A stretch of 64,000 nucleotides of DNA from Aliiroseovarius sp. M344 (lineage in GTDB: Bacteria > Pseudomonadota > Alphaproteobacteria > Rhodobacterales > Rhodobacteraceae). Shown in pieces: positions 1-9,602 of this stretch (positions are counted from its first letter, which is position 1; every line of letters starts with the position of its first letter). Made by a program: the position numbers and the translations under genes. The stretch is taken from contig NZ_CP081153.1 of NCBI RefSeq assembly GCF_025140835.1, forward strand, positions 124,001-188,000. Reading direction: 5' to 3'. Under the pieces are notes generated by a model. The model made no database searches, had not been told where the DNA came from, and was given only the letters and a program-made list of their open reading frames with translations.

Positions 1-300
1 GTCAGATTTGGTGGCGCGGCGCCGAAACAGGATCCGACTGCTGCGCCGTTGGTGGACGCCGATTTCTCAAACCTTCCTCCAACCGTCATTATTACCGCTG
101 AGTGTGACCCGCTTGCGGATGATGGGCGCGACTATCGCGACGCAATCCAAGCTGCCGGTGGCAAAGCGCATTGGCATAGCGAGCCGGGATTGGTGCACGG
201 ATATTTGCGGGCCCGCCACAGCGTTCAGCGTGCGCGTGACAGTTTTGATCGTATCGTCGCCGCAACAAAGATGCTTGCTGCTGACGAATGGTTCGACTGA
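1..300 (+). CDS. alpha/beta hydrolase (fold-3, HSL-like), C-terminal fragment
   Basis: The reading frame is open from the first base and ends at TGA, so only the last 99 residues are present. They carry the C-terminal hallmarks of the alpha/beta-hydrolase fold-3 (hormone-sensitive-lipase-like) esterases. These are a strand followed by a catalytic-Asp segment (TAECDPLADDG) and, about 30 residues later, a catalytic-His segment (GLVHGYLRAR). The nucleophile elbow and oxyanion HGGG would lie outside the window. The family hydrolyses short-chain esters, and the substrate here cannot be told. The next gene begins 88 bp downstream on the same strand, with no clear terminator between. Confidence 0.8.
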   Translation, partial: VRFGGAAPKQDPTAAPLVDADFSNLPPTVIITAECDPLADDGRDYRDAIQAAGGKAHWHSEPGLVHGYLRARHSVQRARDSFDRIVAATKMLAADEWFD

Positions 301-388
301 CCCTTTCCACAAATCAAAACTTGCCATATTCTGGTTCTATAAAAATGCGAGCGGCCAACGCATCGCGGAATGAGGAAGTGCAGCAACA

Positions 389-1663
389 ATGCCGCCTATC
401 GGAATCTCACTGTTCCGGGGCCTGCAAAACATGCAGGGCGCCGCGGGGCTGGAACGTCGTTTGCGACGCGGCGTCGAGGATGGCACAGAGCACCCAACGC
501 GCGGAAACGAGAGATTGGGGCGGGATCTGGCCCAGCGGCCTGCAGGGCAACTGGTGTGGATACATCTGCAAAGGTTGGATGCGTTAGAGAAGGTTCTGGG
601 CCTTGTTCAATACATTCAGAATGATCATGAAGACTTGAACGTCCTCATATCGACCACCCATTATGACGGTGCACCACCACAAGGCCCCAATTTTATCCAT
701 CAATATTCGCCTTACTCCGCGCCGGCTCCAGTCGCCGCTTTTCTGGAGCATTGGCAGCCCGATGTGCTGCTTTGGATGGATGATAAGCTTGATGTTACCC
801 TTCTGCCTGCAGTGTTTGAGCGGAAAATTCCGGCGCATTGGGTCAATGCTCATGTGCCGAAAGAGGCGCAGAGCCAATGGCGCTGGCTGCCCGGATCGAT
901 CAAATCTATCCTGACAGGATTTGACACTATTCTGGCTGAAAACGATGAAGCTGCACGTGAACTGCGCAAGTTCGGTGCGGCCGCAAGTCAAGTCGTGACC
1001 TCTGGCCCACTTCAAATACAAGTGGTTCCACCAAATTGTAACATGGCTGAACGGGACGCTGTTGCCGCAAAACTGGCTGCGCGACCCGTTTGGCTTGCCT
1101 CAGGTGTTTGTGAGGTCGAGGAACAGGCGCTACTTTCCGCCCATAAGCAATTGGTACGTAGATCGCATCGACTGCTTTTGATCATTGAGCCCCGCGATGT
1201 GAGTCGCGGTGTGGTCCTGGCACAGGAACTGGAAGCAGAAGGTTGGGGGGTCGCCTGTCGGTCACGGGATGAAGACCCCACGCCGGACATTCAGATATTT
1301 ATTGCCGATCAAGAGGGCGAATCTGGTTTGTGGATGCATCTCGCTCCGATCACCTATGCAGGCGGAAGCATGGGAGTCGGAACCGAGCTGAACCCGCTTG
1401 AACCTGCGGCGCTTGGATCGGTCGTGTTGTTCGGGCCAAACGTGAATGGATATTACGAATCCTATCGGAGGCTCGAAGCCTCGGGCGCGGCGACCAAAAT
1501 TAGCGATGAGGCAAGCCTGACCAAAGCGGTTGAGCACCTGTTGTCGCCAGAAGAAGCCGCCAAAATGGCAATGGCAGCTTGGGATGTGACGACCAGCGGT
1601 GCCGAGGTAAGCGATCTGCTGCGTCAGAAATTGACGGAAGCGCTGTCGAAGAGCGCGGAATAG
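389..1663 (+). CDS. 3-deoxy-D-manno-octulosonic acid transferase-like glycosyltransferase (KdtA/WaaA family, divergent)
   Basis: This 424-residue protein sits 8 bp before lpxK, as expected for a Kdo transferase that adds Kdo to lipid IVA at the inner membrane. The C-terminal half has the family signature for CMP-Kdo binding: a YAGGS segment followed by NPLEPAALG and VLFGP. The N-terminal half is unusual. The acceptor-side motif (H-x-x-S-V-G-E in E. coli KdtA, with the catalytic Glu) aligns with [11 protein letters not shown], and the following TTxTxTG motif reads [10 protein letters not shown]. There is also no clear N-terminal membrane helix. The start has a GAGGAAG Shine-Dalgarno about 10 bases upstream. 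It is either a divergent Roseobacter-type WaaA or a related glycosyltransferase with altered catalysis. Confidence 0.75.
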   Translation: MPPIGISLFRGLQNMQGAAGLERRLRRGVEDGTEHPTRGNERLGRDLAQRPAGQLVWIHLQRLDALEKVLGLVQYIQNDHEDLNVLISTTHYDGAPPQGPNFIHQYSPYSAPAPVAAFLEHWQPDVLLWMDDKLDVTLLPAVFERKIPAHWVNAHVPKEAQSQWRWLPGSIKSILTGFDTILAENDEAARELRKFGAAASQVVTSGPLQIQVVPPNCNMAERDAVAAKLAARPVWLASGVCEVEEQALLSAHKQLVRRSHRLLLIIEPRDVSRGVVLAQELEAEGWGVACRSRDEDPTPDIQIFIADQEGESGLWMHLAPITYAGGSMGVGTELNPLEPAALGSVVLFGPNVNGYYESYRRLEASGAATKISDEASLTKAVEHLLSPEEAAKMAMAAWDVTTSGAEVSDLLRQKLTEALSKSAE

Positions 1664-1671
1664 GGGGGTCG

Positions 1672-2667
1672 ATGAAAACACCCCAGTTTTGGTTTACCCC
1701 ACCCGCGCATCCCAACTGGCGCGCTCGTGTCTTAGCGCCTTTGGGCTGGGCCTATGGCGCGGCGACGGCAAGGCGCGTTGCCAGGGACCACGCATACCGG
1801 GCAAAAGTACCTGTAATCTGTGTTGGGAATATCAACGCGGGTGGCACGGGCAAGACCCCGACCACGATCGCACTTGCGCAACGCTTGTTAGCGCAGGGCC
1901 ACGACGTGCATATCGTGTCACGCGGGCACAAGGGCGCAATGGACGGGCCAGCACAGGTTAACGAGCGAGCCCACAAAGCGAGCGATGTTGGCGATGAGCC
2001 TTTGTTGATGGCTGCTTTCACCAAGGTTTGGGTCGCACGCGATCGGGCTGAGGGTGTGAAAGCCGCTGAAGCCGCCGGTGCCGACGTAATCTTGATGGAT
2101 GACGGGTTTCAAAATCCGGCAGTTCAGAAAACCTTGTCGATTGTTGTGGTCGATGCGGTCAAAGGGTTTGGCAATGCGCGGTGTATTCCGGCCGGGCCAT
2201 TGCGTGAACCCGTCGCGACGGGGTTAAGACGGGCTGACCTGTTGCTGTCCATCGGACCCGATGCTGCGCAGGCGCGATTTGCCAAGGAGTGGTCAGCAAC
2301 GATTACCGTCCCGCACGCGACCGGTCGTCTTGTGCCGCTTCAGACAGGCATGGATTGGCAGGGTATGAATGTCTTAGCTTTTGCCGGAATCGGCTTGCCC
2401 GAGAAGTTCTTTGCCACGGTAAGAAGTTTGGGAGCCAATGTTCTTCGGGCTGAAGCGTTGGCCGACCACCAACCGCTGACTGACGCACTTATGAAACGGT
2501 TAGAAACGGAAGCAGCAACGTTGAACGCGCAACTTGTTACCACCGAAAAAGACGCAGTCCGGCTGCCCGACGCATTCAAACGGAATGTGCTGGCTGTTCC
2601 AGTTCGGCTAGAGTTGTCGGATTGGTCTCTGTTAGACGCAGAACTGGCGCGGATTGGGCTGGGCTAG
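1672..2667 (+). CDS. lpxK: tetraacyldisaccharide 4'-kinase LpxK
   Basis: LpxK phosphorylates the 4' position of the lipid A disaccharide-1-phosphate to make lipid IVA on the cytoplasmic face of the inner membrane. The 331-residue length is normal. The P-loop [11 protein letters not shown] lies near residue 50 and is preceded by a family-typical N-terminal helix ([14 protein letters not shown]). The conserved DDGFQNPA and PAGPLREP segments follow. I chose the ATG at 1672, preceded by a run of G that serves as a ribosome site. A longer in-frame start at 1579 would run inside the upstream gene. It is probably co-transcribed with the preceding transferase gene. Confidence 0.93.
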   Translation: MKTPQFWFTPPAHPNWRARVLAPLGWAYGAATARRVARDHAYRAKVPVICVGNINAGGTGKTPTTIALAQRLLAQGHDVHIVSRGHKGAMDGPAQVNERAHKASDVGDEPLLMAAFTKVWVARDRAEGVKAAEAAGADVILMDDGFQNPAVQKTLSIVVVDAVKGFGNARCIPAGPLREPVATGLRRADLLLSIGPDAAQARFAKEWSATITVPHATGRLVPLQTGMDWQGMNVLAFAGIGLPEKFFATVRSLGANVLRAEALADHQPLTDALMKRLETEAATLNAQLVTTEKDAVRLPDAFKRNVLAVPVRLELSDWSLLDAELARIGLG

Positions 2668-2693
2668 AGCCTGTCTAACAAGCTCCAGCCCAA
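2654..2693. terminator. stem-loop between convergent lpxK and dsbA-like gene
   Basis: A perfect 9-bp inverted repeat (TTGGGCTGG at 2654 and CCAGCCCAA at 2685) brackets the lpxK stop codon, with a 22-base loop. It lies where two genes converge and could end both transcripts. There is no T-tract on either side, so factor-independent termination is doubtful. Confidence 0.35.
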
Positions 2694-2697
2694 GGTG

Positions 2698-3357
2698 TTA
2701 GCTACCCAGTTTTTCGTCAATCAGCTTAGCAAATTCGTCATATGACATGTTCGAATAAGTCTCGCCATCGATGACAAAGGATGGGGTTGCGTTGATCCCG
2801 TCTTCGGTCGCGTTGTGCTGGTAAGCCGCCACCATGCTTTGGGCCATCCCTTCGTCCTGCAAGCAGGCGTCCATCTGATCATCTGCCATGCCGGCAGTGC
2901 GGCCGATTTTGCGCAAGTTGTCCAGGATGAGCGACGGGTCGCCATCGCCGATCCATTCTTTCTGACCGTCGTAAATCATGCCCGTCAGACCAAAATATCG
3001 CGTGTCGCCACCGCATCGCGCGATCAGCCCGGCCCACAGACCAAAGCGGTCAAAGTAAACTTCGCGATGAACGAACTTCACTTTACCCGTATCGATGTAA
3101 TTCTTTTTCAGGTCTTTAAAGACAGTGCTGTGGAAGTTGGCACAATGCGGACACGTGAACGAGGCATATTCTATAACCGTCAAAGGCGCGTTTTCGTCAC
3201 CTAGAACCATGTCGGGGGCAAACTCAACATCAGCATTGGAGTCTTGTGCCTCTGCGACCGAAATACCGGGCACCGAGCCATTGTTCTGGCTCATGTAATA
3301 GGCGCCGCCGCCGATCAAAAGCACAGCGGCAAGCAGAATGGGAAGGATACGGGTCAT
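2698..3357 (-). CDS. DsbA family thiol:disulfide oxidoreductase, membrane-anchored or exported
   Basis: This 219-residue protein starts with a hydrophobic segment (about residues 3-21) that would act as a signal peptide or anchor, so the rest is periplasmic. A thioredoxin fold follows, with the active site C69-P-H-C72 in the context ASFTCPHCANFH. The alpha-helical insertion and the cis-proline loop (NATPSFVI) are also present. CPHC is the classical DsbA dithiol, consistent with oxidising or shuffling disulfides in exported proteins. It lies 15 bp downstream of the DUF721 gene on the same strand, so the two are probably one transcript. The DsbB partner is not in the window. Confidence 0.85.
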   Translation of the reverse strand: MTRILPILLAAVLLIGGGAYYMSQNNGSVPGISVAEAQDSNADVEFAPDMVLGDENAPLTVIEYASFTCPHCANFHSTVFKDLKKNYIDTGKVKFVHREVYFDRFGLWAGLIARCGGDTRYFGLTGMIYDGQKEWIGDGDPSLILDNLRKIGRTAGMADDQMDACLQDEGMAQSMVAAYQHNATEDGINATPSFVIDGETYSNMSYDEFAKLIDEKLGS

Positions 3358-3372
3358 GATATGTCTCAGCCT

Positions 3373-3912
3373 CTATCGTTTTTGTTTCATCAGCACGTTC
3401 TGCGCCAGTTTCTCAAGTGCGTCGCGCAGGCCTTGGTCGGCAACATCTGCGGTAGCCTCAACCGCGCGCGCGCAGGTTTTCTCGTCTACTACGGGTATGT
3501 GCTTCGGGGCGGGCGTGAACTGTGCCTGCCCTTCGGCAAAGCCTGTTGGCGCGGTTTGGGTGATCTTTACGCGTGCAATCGCGTTATATCCATAGGCGGC
3601 GTTCACCTTTTCGCGCAGCTGATCTTTCTGCATCTCAAGCATTGGGGCCTGTGCGCCTGTGGTCAGCACGGTTAAGGTCGCCCCCATGCCGCCACGGGCA
3701 TAAGAAACCTCGACCGGCTTGGCGATGGCTGCTGTGGCGTCACCCACAATCTCGGCCCAATGGGTCAGCACGCGGGTCACAGCAAATCCACGCGTTTCAC
3801 CCGTCTTGCGGATGCGTGTGGACAGTAGGCTTGATGTCCTCTCAAACCCCTTCCTTCGGCGCTGAACTTTTTTATCTGGCTGACTCACGTCTGGCACATC
3901 CCGAATTTGCAC
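3373..3912 (-). CDS. DUF721 (DciA-like) protein
   Basis: This 179-residue basic protein has the DUF721 core: LTHWAEIVGDATAAIAKPVEV followed by a strand-rich GATLTVLTTGAQAPMLEM and the helix QKDQLREKVNAAYG. The N-terminal 40 residues are rich in Lys and Arg. The DUF721 family includes DciA, which helps load the replicative helicase in bacteria lacking DnaC/DnaI, so a replication role is plausible but not shown here. Its 5' end is divergent from mutY with 57 bp between, and it is followed closely by the dsbA-like gene. The mutY-DUF721-dsbA arrangement recurs in related genomes as far as I recall. Confidence 0.75.
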   Translation of the reverse strand: MQIRDVPDVSQPDKKVQRRRKGFERTSSLLSTRIRKTGETRGFAVTRVLTHWAEIVGDATAAIAKPVEVSYARGGMGATLTVLTTGAQAPMLEMQKDQLREKVNAAYGYNAIARVKITQTAPTGFAEGQAQFTPAPKHIPVVDEKTCARAVEATADVADQGLRDALEKLAQNVLMKQKR

Positions 3913-3969
3913 CTATTCTATGCGGTTGAGAATGCTATGCCAGTGCAAAGCGGTGATAGGAGATAACAC

Positions 3970-5010
3970 TTGTGTGACGCGCCAAAACCCGCCGATCTGT
4001 TGGCTTGGTATGATGCCTACGCCCGTGATCTTCCCTGGCGCACCAGCCCAGCTGATCGTGCGGTTGGCGTGATCCCGGATCCCTATGCCGTCTGGCTGTC
4101 CGAGATCATGCTGCAACAGACCACTGTTGCCGCGGTGAGAGACTATTTCACCAGATTTATGACCCTGTGGCCGAGTGTTGAGGCGTTAGCGGCCGCACCA
4201 GATGATCGTGTCATGGGGGAATGGGCCGGGCTTGGCTATTATGCCCGCGCGCGCAATTTGCTGAAATGCGCTCGCACTGTGGCTGACAGGGGCAGGTTCC
4301 CTGATACCCGCGCCGGGCTTGAAGACCTGCCGGGCATTGGGCCTTACACATCCGCCGCGATCGCTGCGATTGCGTATGATTTGCCCGAAACCGTCGTCGA
4401 CGGAAATGTCGAACGCGTCATGGCACGGGTATTTCAGATCGAAATACCTTTGCCAGATGCCAAGCCCGACCTAAAGCGCGCGGCCGCCACCCTGACGCCG
4501 GATGTACGACCGGGCGATTATGCGCAGGCGGTGATGGATTTGGGGGCGACGATCTGCACGCCAAAATCCCCTAACTGTGGCATCTGCCCTTGGAAGACGA
4601 ACTGTAAGGCACGGAGCGTTGGTGTTCAGGCAACGCTCCCCGTGCGCAAACCGAAGACTGCCAAACCAACGCGTTATGGGATCGCTTATCTGGCGCGCCG
4701 AGAAGACGGATTGTGGCTTGCCGAAAGGCGACCGGACACCGGATTGCTTGGGGGAATGCTGGGATGGCCCGGCGCAGAGTGGGGCGAAGCCGCGACAGAT
4801 GCGCCGCCGATCGCGGCTGACTGGCGTGACCCGGGGGTCGAGGTGCGGCACACGTTTACCCACTTCCACCTGAGGCTTTCCTTGCGTGTCGCGTCAGTGC
4901 CAAAAGGCGCAACGACACCCATTGGGTCTTTTCAGAAAATCCACCGAACAGACCTTCCGACGGTCATGCGCAAGGCATTTGACGCAGCGACAAGCGTCCT
5001 GCCGGATTGA
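3970..5010 (+). CDS. mutY: A/G-specific adenine DNA glycosylase MutY
   Basis: MutY removes adenine mispaired with 8-oxoguanine. This 346-residue protein contains the HhH-GPD fold with the catalytic Glu segment LSEIMLQQTTV near the N-terminus. The helix-hairpin-helix LPGIGPYTSAA and the catalytic Asp segment VVDGNVERV follow. The 4Fe-4S loop has spacing C-x6-C-x2-C-x5-C (CTPKSPNCGICPWKTNC). The C-terminal third is the Nudix-like 8-oxoG-recognition domain (GLLGGMLGWPGAEW). The start is a TTG at 3970, supported by AGGAGA 7 bases upstream. No ATG in frame gives a complete N-terminus. Confidence 0.95.
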   Translation: MCDAPKPADLLAWYDAYARDLPWRTSPADRAVGVIPDPYAVWLSEIMLQQTTVAAVRDYFTRFMTLWPSVEALAAAPDDRVMGEWAGLGYYARARNLLKCARTVADRGRFPDTRAGLEDLPGIGPYTSAAIAAIAYDLPETVVDGNVERVMARVFQIEIPLPDAKPDLKRAAATLTPDVRPGDYAQAVMDLGATICTPKSPNCGICPWKTNCKARSVGVQATLPVRKPKTAKPTRYGIAYLARREDGLWLAERRPDTGLLGGMLGWPGAEWGEAATDAPPIAADWRDPGVEVRHTFTHFHLRLSLRVASVPKGATTPIGSFQKIHRTDLPTVMRKAFDAATSVLPD

Positions 5011-5062
5011 GCCGTTTGGCAGAGCGGGCTATATCTTTGACGGGGACAGAAAGGATACCGTT

Positions 5063-6202
5063 ATGGTTCCAGCATCACAAATCTCGCGCTTCGCAAACGC
5101 TGCTCCATTCGGTGTGTCGATCCTGTTGCCCATCTTGGTCAGCATTGCCGCAATGAATGGCGGTTGGTATGTGCTTCTTCCACCTTTGGGAACGTGGTGG
5201 CTATATGCGTTGCTGGACGCGGCAATCGGGCGATATCCCGAAAATGCAGACCCTAACACACCTGAAAATGACCTGTTCTGGTATCGGCTGATCACGCTGA
5301 TTTGGTTTCCCATTCAGTTTGTGATGATCTTCGGGATGATCTGGTATGTTACTGGCGCTGACCATCTGTCCACGGTCGAGAAGTTTCTGGTGTTCTTCGG
5401 TGTTGGCGTGCTGTCGGGATCAGTCGGTATCGTTTATGCGCATGAGCTGATGCACCAATCCAGCCGTTTGGAGAGGTGGTTGGGTGATCTGCTGCTGGCC
5501 ACGGTCTTGTATAGCCATTTCCGTACTGAACATCTTTTGGTTCACCATCCTTATGTCGGAACAACCCGCGATGCGGTGACGGCGAAATACAACGAGGGGT
5601 TTCACCGGTATTTCTTTCGGGTGCTGCGCGAGTCTCCCGGGTCTGCGTGGAGTGCTGAGAAATCGATGCTGGCGCGCCGCGGTTTGTCTGCGTTCGATGG
5701 ATCTAACCCGTTCTGGCGATATGGCGCCTTGCAGCTTCTTGCGATGATTCTCGCGGTGATAATTGGCGGTTGGTTGGGGCTGGCTTTGTTCCTTTTTCAG
5801 GCGTTTGTCGCAATTTGGCAGTTGGAACTGACCAATTATGTCGAGCATTACGGCCTGACCCGAAAACACCTTGGCGACGGCAAATATGAACGGGTCATGC
5901 CGCATCACAGCTGGAACGCTGATCACAAGGCGTCGAACTGGCTATTGATCAATTTGCAGCGACATTCGGACCACCATTATAAACCCGCGCGACGCTTTCC
6001 TTTGTTGCAGACCTATCCTGACAACGAAGCACCGCAGCTGCCTTTTGGCTATCCCGTGATGACAGTTGCCGCGTTGATCCCCCCTGTATGGCGTCGGGTG
6101 ATGAATCCACGCGTCCGCGCGTGGCGCAAACTGCACTATCCCGAGATCACGGATTGGAGCGCGTATAAGGCCGGATCCCTACCTAAGCCGGGGATGCGTT
6201 AG
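5063..6202 (+). CDS. alkB: AlkB-type alkane 1-monooxygenase / membrane fatty-acid-desaturase-like di-iron oxygenase
   Basis: This 379-residue integral membrane protein has four to six hydrophobic segments and the eight-histidine di-iron boxes of the AlkB family. These are HELMH, HLLVHH, the extra NYVEHYG motif typical of AlkB hydroxylases, and LQRHSDHH near the C-terminus. AlkB enzymes hydroxylate medium-chain n-alkanes at the terminal carbon using rubredoxin-delivered electrons. No rubredoxin or rubredoxin reductase gene is adjacent. The ATG at 5063 (AAGGAT upstream) replaces a longer open frame that starts inside mutY. The 3' end overlaps the convergent GST gene by 20 bp. Confidence 0.85.
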   Translation: MVPASQISRFANAAPFGVSILLPILVSIAAMNGGWYVLLPPLGTWWLYALLDAAIGRYPENADPNTPENDLFWYRLITLIWFPIQFVMIFGMIWYVTGADHLSTVEKFLVFFGVGVLSGSVGIVYAHELMHQSSRLERWLGDLLLATVLYSHFRTEHLLVHHPYVGTTRDAVTAKYNEGFHRYFFRVLRESPGSAWSAEKSMLARRGLSAFDGSNPFWRYGALQLLAMILAVIIGGWLGLALFLFQAFVAIWQLELTNYVEHYGLTRKHLGDGKYERVMPHHSWNADHKASNWLLINLQRHSDHHYKPARRFPLLQTYPDNEAPQLPFGYPVMTVAALIPPVWRRVMNPRVRAWRKLHYPEITDWSAYKAGSLPKPGMR

Positions 6203-6821
6203 GGAAAACCACCGTTGCGTCGCCGTCCCGCCAAGGTGCGTGTTTCTTCATCACGTTTGCCAGCCGCTCACCGGCAAGAAAAGTGTCTAGCCAAGCAGAA
6301 ATACGCGGAGTGGCCTCGGCATCGAACCGCGCCTTGTCGATCATTGCGAACTGCCGAACGAAGGGGAGGGTGGCGAGATCGGCAAGCGATGGGCGGCTGC
6401 CATATAACCACCCATCGCGCAGCTGTTCGTCGAGCCCGGCCAAAATGCGCATTGCGTCTGCGCGTGTCGCCTCGGGGTCGCTGCCTGGGTGGCGCACGGC
6501 GTATTTCGTCAGATCAAGCGCGGTTTTGAAGGGGCCATCAAAAGTCTCTATCAACGCAAAACCGCCCGCTGGCATGTTGCAAAGACCCTCGGGATCTTTC
6601 TGCGCCAATGCCCAGCGCATGATGTCGAGACTTTCATCCAGCACGCCATCCTGCGTCACAAGACAGGGCACGGTTGCGGAAGGCGAGACATCCAGAAACG
6701 CCTGCGGTTTGTCGCGTAAAAGGATTTCGCGCAGTTCGACCTGAACACCGCTGCTGTCCAGAGCAAGGCGGGCACGGATCGCGTATGGGCAGCGTCGGAA
6801 GGAATAGAAGATGGGCAACAT
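6183..6821 (-). CDS. glutathione S-transferase family protein
   Basis: This 212-residue protein opens with a thioredoxin-like GST N-terminal domain (MLPIFYSFRRCPYAIRARLAL). The Cys-Pro is in the position used by Omega/Beta-like GSTs, and ATVPCLV carries the cis-Pro that binds glutathione. It is followed by DESLDIMRW, the Glu-Ser pair contacting the gamma-glutamyl group. The C-terminal half is all-helical. Such cytoplasmic enzymes catalyse glutathione conjugation or deglutathionylation, and the substrate is unknown. It converges on alkB with a 20-bp overlap. Confidence 0.85.
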   Translation of the reverse strand: MLPIFYSFRRCPYAIRARLALDSSGVQVELREILLRDKPQAFLDVSPSATVPCLVTQDGVLDESLDIMRWALAQKDPEGLCNMPAGGFALIETFDGPFKTALDLTKYAVRHPGSDPEATRADAMRILAGLDEQLRDGWLYGSRPSLADLATLPFVRQFAMIDKARFDAEATPRISAWLDTFLAGERLANVMKKHAPWRDGDATVVFPNASPA

Positions 6822-6877
6822 AGTCTACTCCTGCCCGAAACTGTGCTGGTACTGCAAGTGGGGAACCAATTTGATCG

Positions 6878-6905
6878 AAAAAACCCCACCCTTTGCAGGG
6901 TGGGG
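6878..6905 (-). terminator. rho-independent terminator of ccrM
   Basis: On the minus strand an 8-bp perfect stem (CCCCACCC at 6884-6891 paired with GGGTGGGG at 6898-6905, loop of 6) is followed by six T. It lies about 90 bp after the ccrM stop and ahead of the GST promoter region. Confidence 0.9.
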
Positions 6906-6995
6906 CAAGTTGAAAGTGCCATGGAACAGACCACAGGCACCGGCGGTACACCGTATTGCGGGCACTTGTGCGTGCGCCCTGCAAAAACTTGGAAT

Positions 6996-8117
<1,122 letters not shown>

Positions 8118-8171
8118 CTAATTGCGCATATCAGTGGCGCATTGTTGCGCTCGTTTTGATGAGGTCAGCAT

Positions 8172-8210
8172 GAGTCAAAGGCGAATCGCCGTCAAATTCT
8201 TTTTTGAATC
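8172..8210. promoter_or_regulatory. cluster of three GANTC sites upstream of ccrM
   Basis: GAGTC at 8172-8176, GAATC at 8183-8187 and GAATC at 8206-8210 fall within 39 bp, between the rnhB stop and the ccrM start. GANTC is the CcrM target. In Caulobacter the ccrM promoter region carries GANTC sites whose methylation state feeds back on ccrM expression. The cluster suggests the same kind of autoregulation here, though this is an inference. Confidence 0.5.
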
Positions 8211-8847
8211 AGTCACTTACATTTTCTTGTTGATACAAGATATTGTGCACCGGCTTGAACGAACGTCTATGGTGTGGGGTCACACCAAGATTTTGAAGTG
8301 CCAACCTGTGGCTTTTTGACGGGTATCCTGCGTTCGTCTCCCACCCATAGCCGGGAAACTGTTGCGCCAAATCCACCATGATCCGGTCGCGGGTGATTTT
8401 GGCGATAATCGAGGCTGCGGAAATCGACACAGATCGCGCATCGCCTTTGATGATTGTCTCTGACGAACAGGTCAGCCCGCGCGGCGTCATATTGCCGTCG
8501 ATCAGCAGGTGGTCAGGCGGGTTCGTAAGCCCCGCAACCGCACGCTCCATCGCCAGATGGCTTGCCCGTAGGATGTTCAGCTCGTCAATCTCTTCGACGC
8601 TGGCATGGGCGATTGAAATGTCAGCACAATTCAGAATGACCTCATAGAGGGCCTCGCGCTTCCTGGCAGTCAAAGCCTTGGAATCGTTCAGCCCGCTCGG
8701 AATGTTGCCAACAGTCAAAACAACTGCCGCTGCAGTCACTGGCCCCGCGAGGGGCCCGCGCCCGACCTCGTCGACGCCCGCGACACGCAGAAATCCGCGG
8801 TCATGCGCGGAGGCTTCAAAACTAAAATCGGGAACTAGCTTGGTCAT
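8209..8847 (-). CDS. rnhB: ribonuclease HII
   Basis: RNase HII cuts RNA in RNA-DNA hybrids and starts removal of single misincorporated ribonucleotides. The 212-residue protein has the family opening GVDEVGRGPLAGP, whose Asp-Glu are metal ligands. It continues with LLIDGN, the ASIIAKITRDR segment with a further acidic residue, and the C-terminal HRRSF motif. I placed the start at 8847 (ATG with AAGGA upstream) because a longer frame would add 53 residues unlike the family and cross a terminator hairpin. It is upstream of ccrM on the same strand with 112 bp between. Confidence 0.93.
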   Translation of the reverse strand: MTKLVPDFSFEASAHDRGFLRVAGVDEVGRGPLAGPVTAAAVVLTVGNIPSGLNDSKALTARKREALYEVILNCADISIAHASVEEIDELNILRASHLAMERAVAGLTNPPDHLLIDGNMTPRGLTCSSETIIKGDARSVSISAASIIAKITRDRIMVDLAQQFPGYGWETNAGYPSKSHRLALQNLGVTPHHRRSFKPVHNILYQQENVSD

Positions 8848-8883
8848 GTCCTTGCGTCGCCGATCACACGCCCGCCCGCAAGT

Positions 8884-8910
8884 AAAAAAGGCGGGAGCCG
8901 AAGCTCCCGC
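8884..8910 (-). terminator. rho-independent terminator upstream of rnhB
   Basis: An 8-bp perfect stem (GCGGGAGC and GCTCCCGC, tetraloop CGAA in plus-strand reading) is followed on the minus strand by a run of six T. It ends the transcript of the exported basic protein gene at 8964-9449 and insulates rnhB. Confidence 0.9.
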
Positions 8911-8963
8911 AAGTTTAGCGGTGTGAGGGGTTAGGGGACGCCACACCGCTGCTCGATGTTGGG

Positions 8964-9449
8964 TTAATAAAATTTTTGCATGCGATAGCCGCGGTTCGTC
9001 AGGCAATGGGGACGGAAGATTTTGCGCGTGACATAGGTGCCTTGCTTGTTGCGCGCGACCACCTTGGTTTTACAGGCGCGCGGCAGATTGTCGTAATATG
9101 CAAAGTTACGTTTCAAGCAGCGATTGCTGAACAGCGTCCGGTTGCCTTGTTGTGTACGGTAGTTGCGCACGCAGTTTTTCGGCAGGATCAATTGCTTGGG
9201 CACGCGATCCCGATGCACCCGTTTGGGCGGATGTTTCGGCTTCTCTTTGTAAGACTCCCAATCATTCTTGCTGGAAAGAATGGCACCGATGGTAGCCAAT
9301 CCCAGTATTATGCCAATGACCGTGGTGGCATCCTGACTATCAGACCGGGAATTGTTGTTACCCGCCGAAACGGGCGCGACCGACAAGGCCAGCGCCAGCG
9401 TTGCACAAAGTGCGAGTTTGATAGGTGAAGTTGTTGAATGGCGTTTCAT
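8964..9449 (-). CDS. hypothetical exported basic protein
   Basis: I do not recognise this 161-residue protein. It begins with a clear signal peptide (SPIKLALCATLALALSVAPVSA) with an AxA-type cleavage site. A short Asn/Ser-rich stretch and a hydrophobic Gly/Ile-rich segment (TTVIGIILGLATIGAIL) follow, which could be a second membrane helix. The remaining 90 residues are strongly basic, with four Cys that could form disulfides. The start at 9449 is chosen because AAAGGA lies just upstream and the signal peptide begins there. It has its own terminator. It could be an envelope-associated or nucleic-acid-binding structural protein, but nothing proves this. Confidence 0.7.
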   Translation of the reverse strand: MKRHSTTSPIKLALCATLALALSVAPVSAGNNNSRSDSQDATTVIGIILGLATIGAILSSKNDWESYKEKPKHPPKRVHRDRVPKQLILPKNCVRNYRTQQGNRTLFSNRCLKRNFAYYDNLPRACKTKVVARNKQGTYVTRKIFRPHCLTNRGYRMQKFY

Positions 9450-9602
9450 TAGGTGTCCTTTCAGCAATGCATCCCTAAGGACGCGTGGAAGATGCACCAA
9501 ACTTGGGCCAGCGCGTAAAAGTCAGGCAATAACGCCCGGCTGTTATCGTCTAACAACGGCTTTGATATTGAATATCTGGCGAGCGGGCCGCATGGTTTGG
9601 GC

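Noticed and set aside
4886-5062. N-terminal extension of alkB
   Set aside because: It would overlap mutY and add 59 residues unlike the family. A proper ATG with ribosome site is at 5063.
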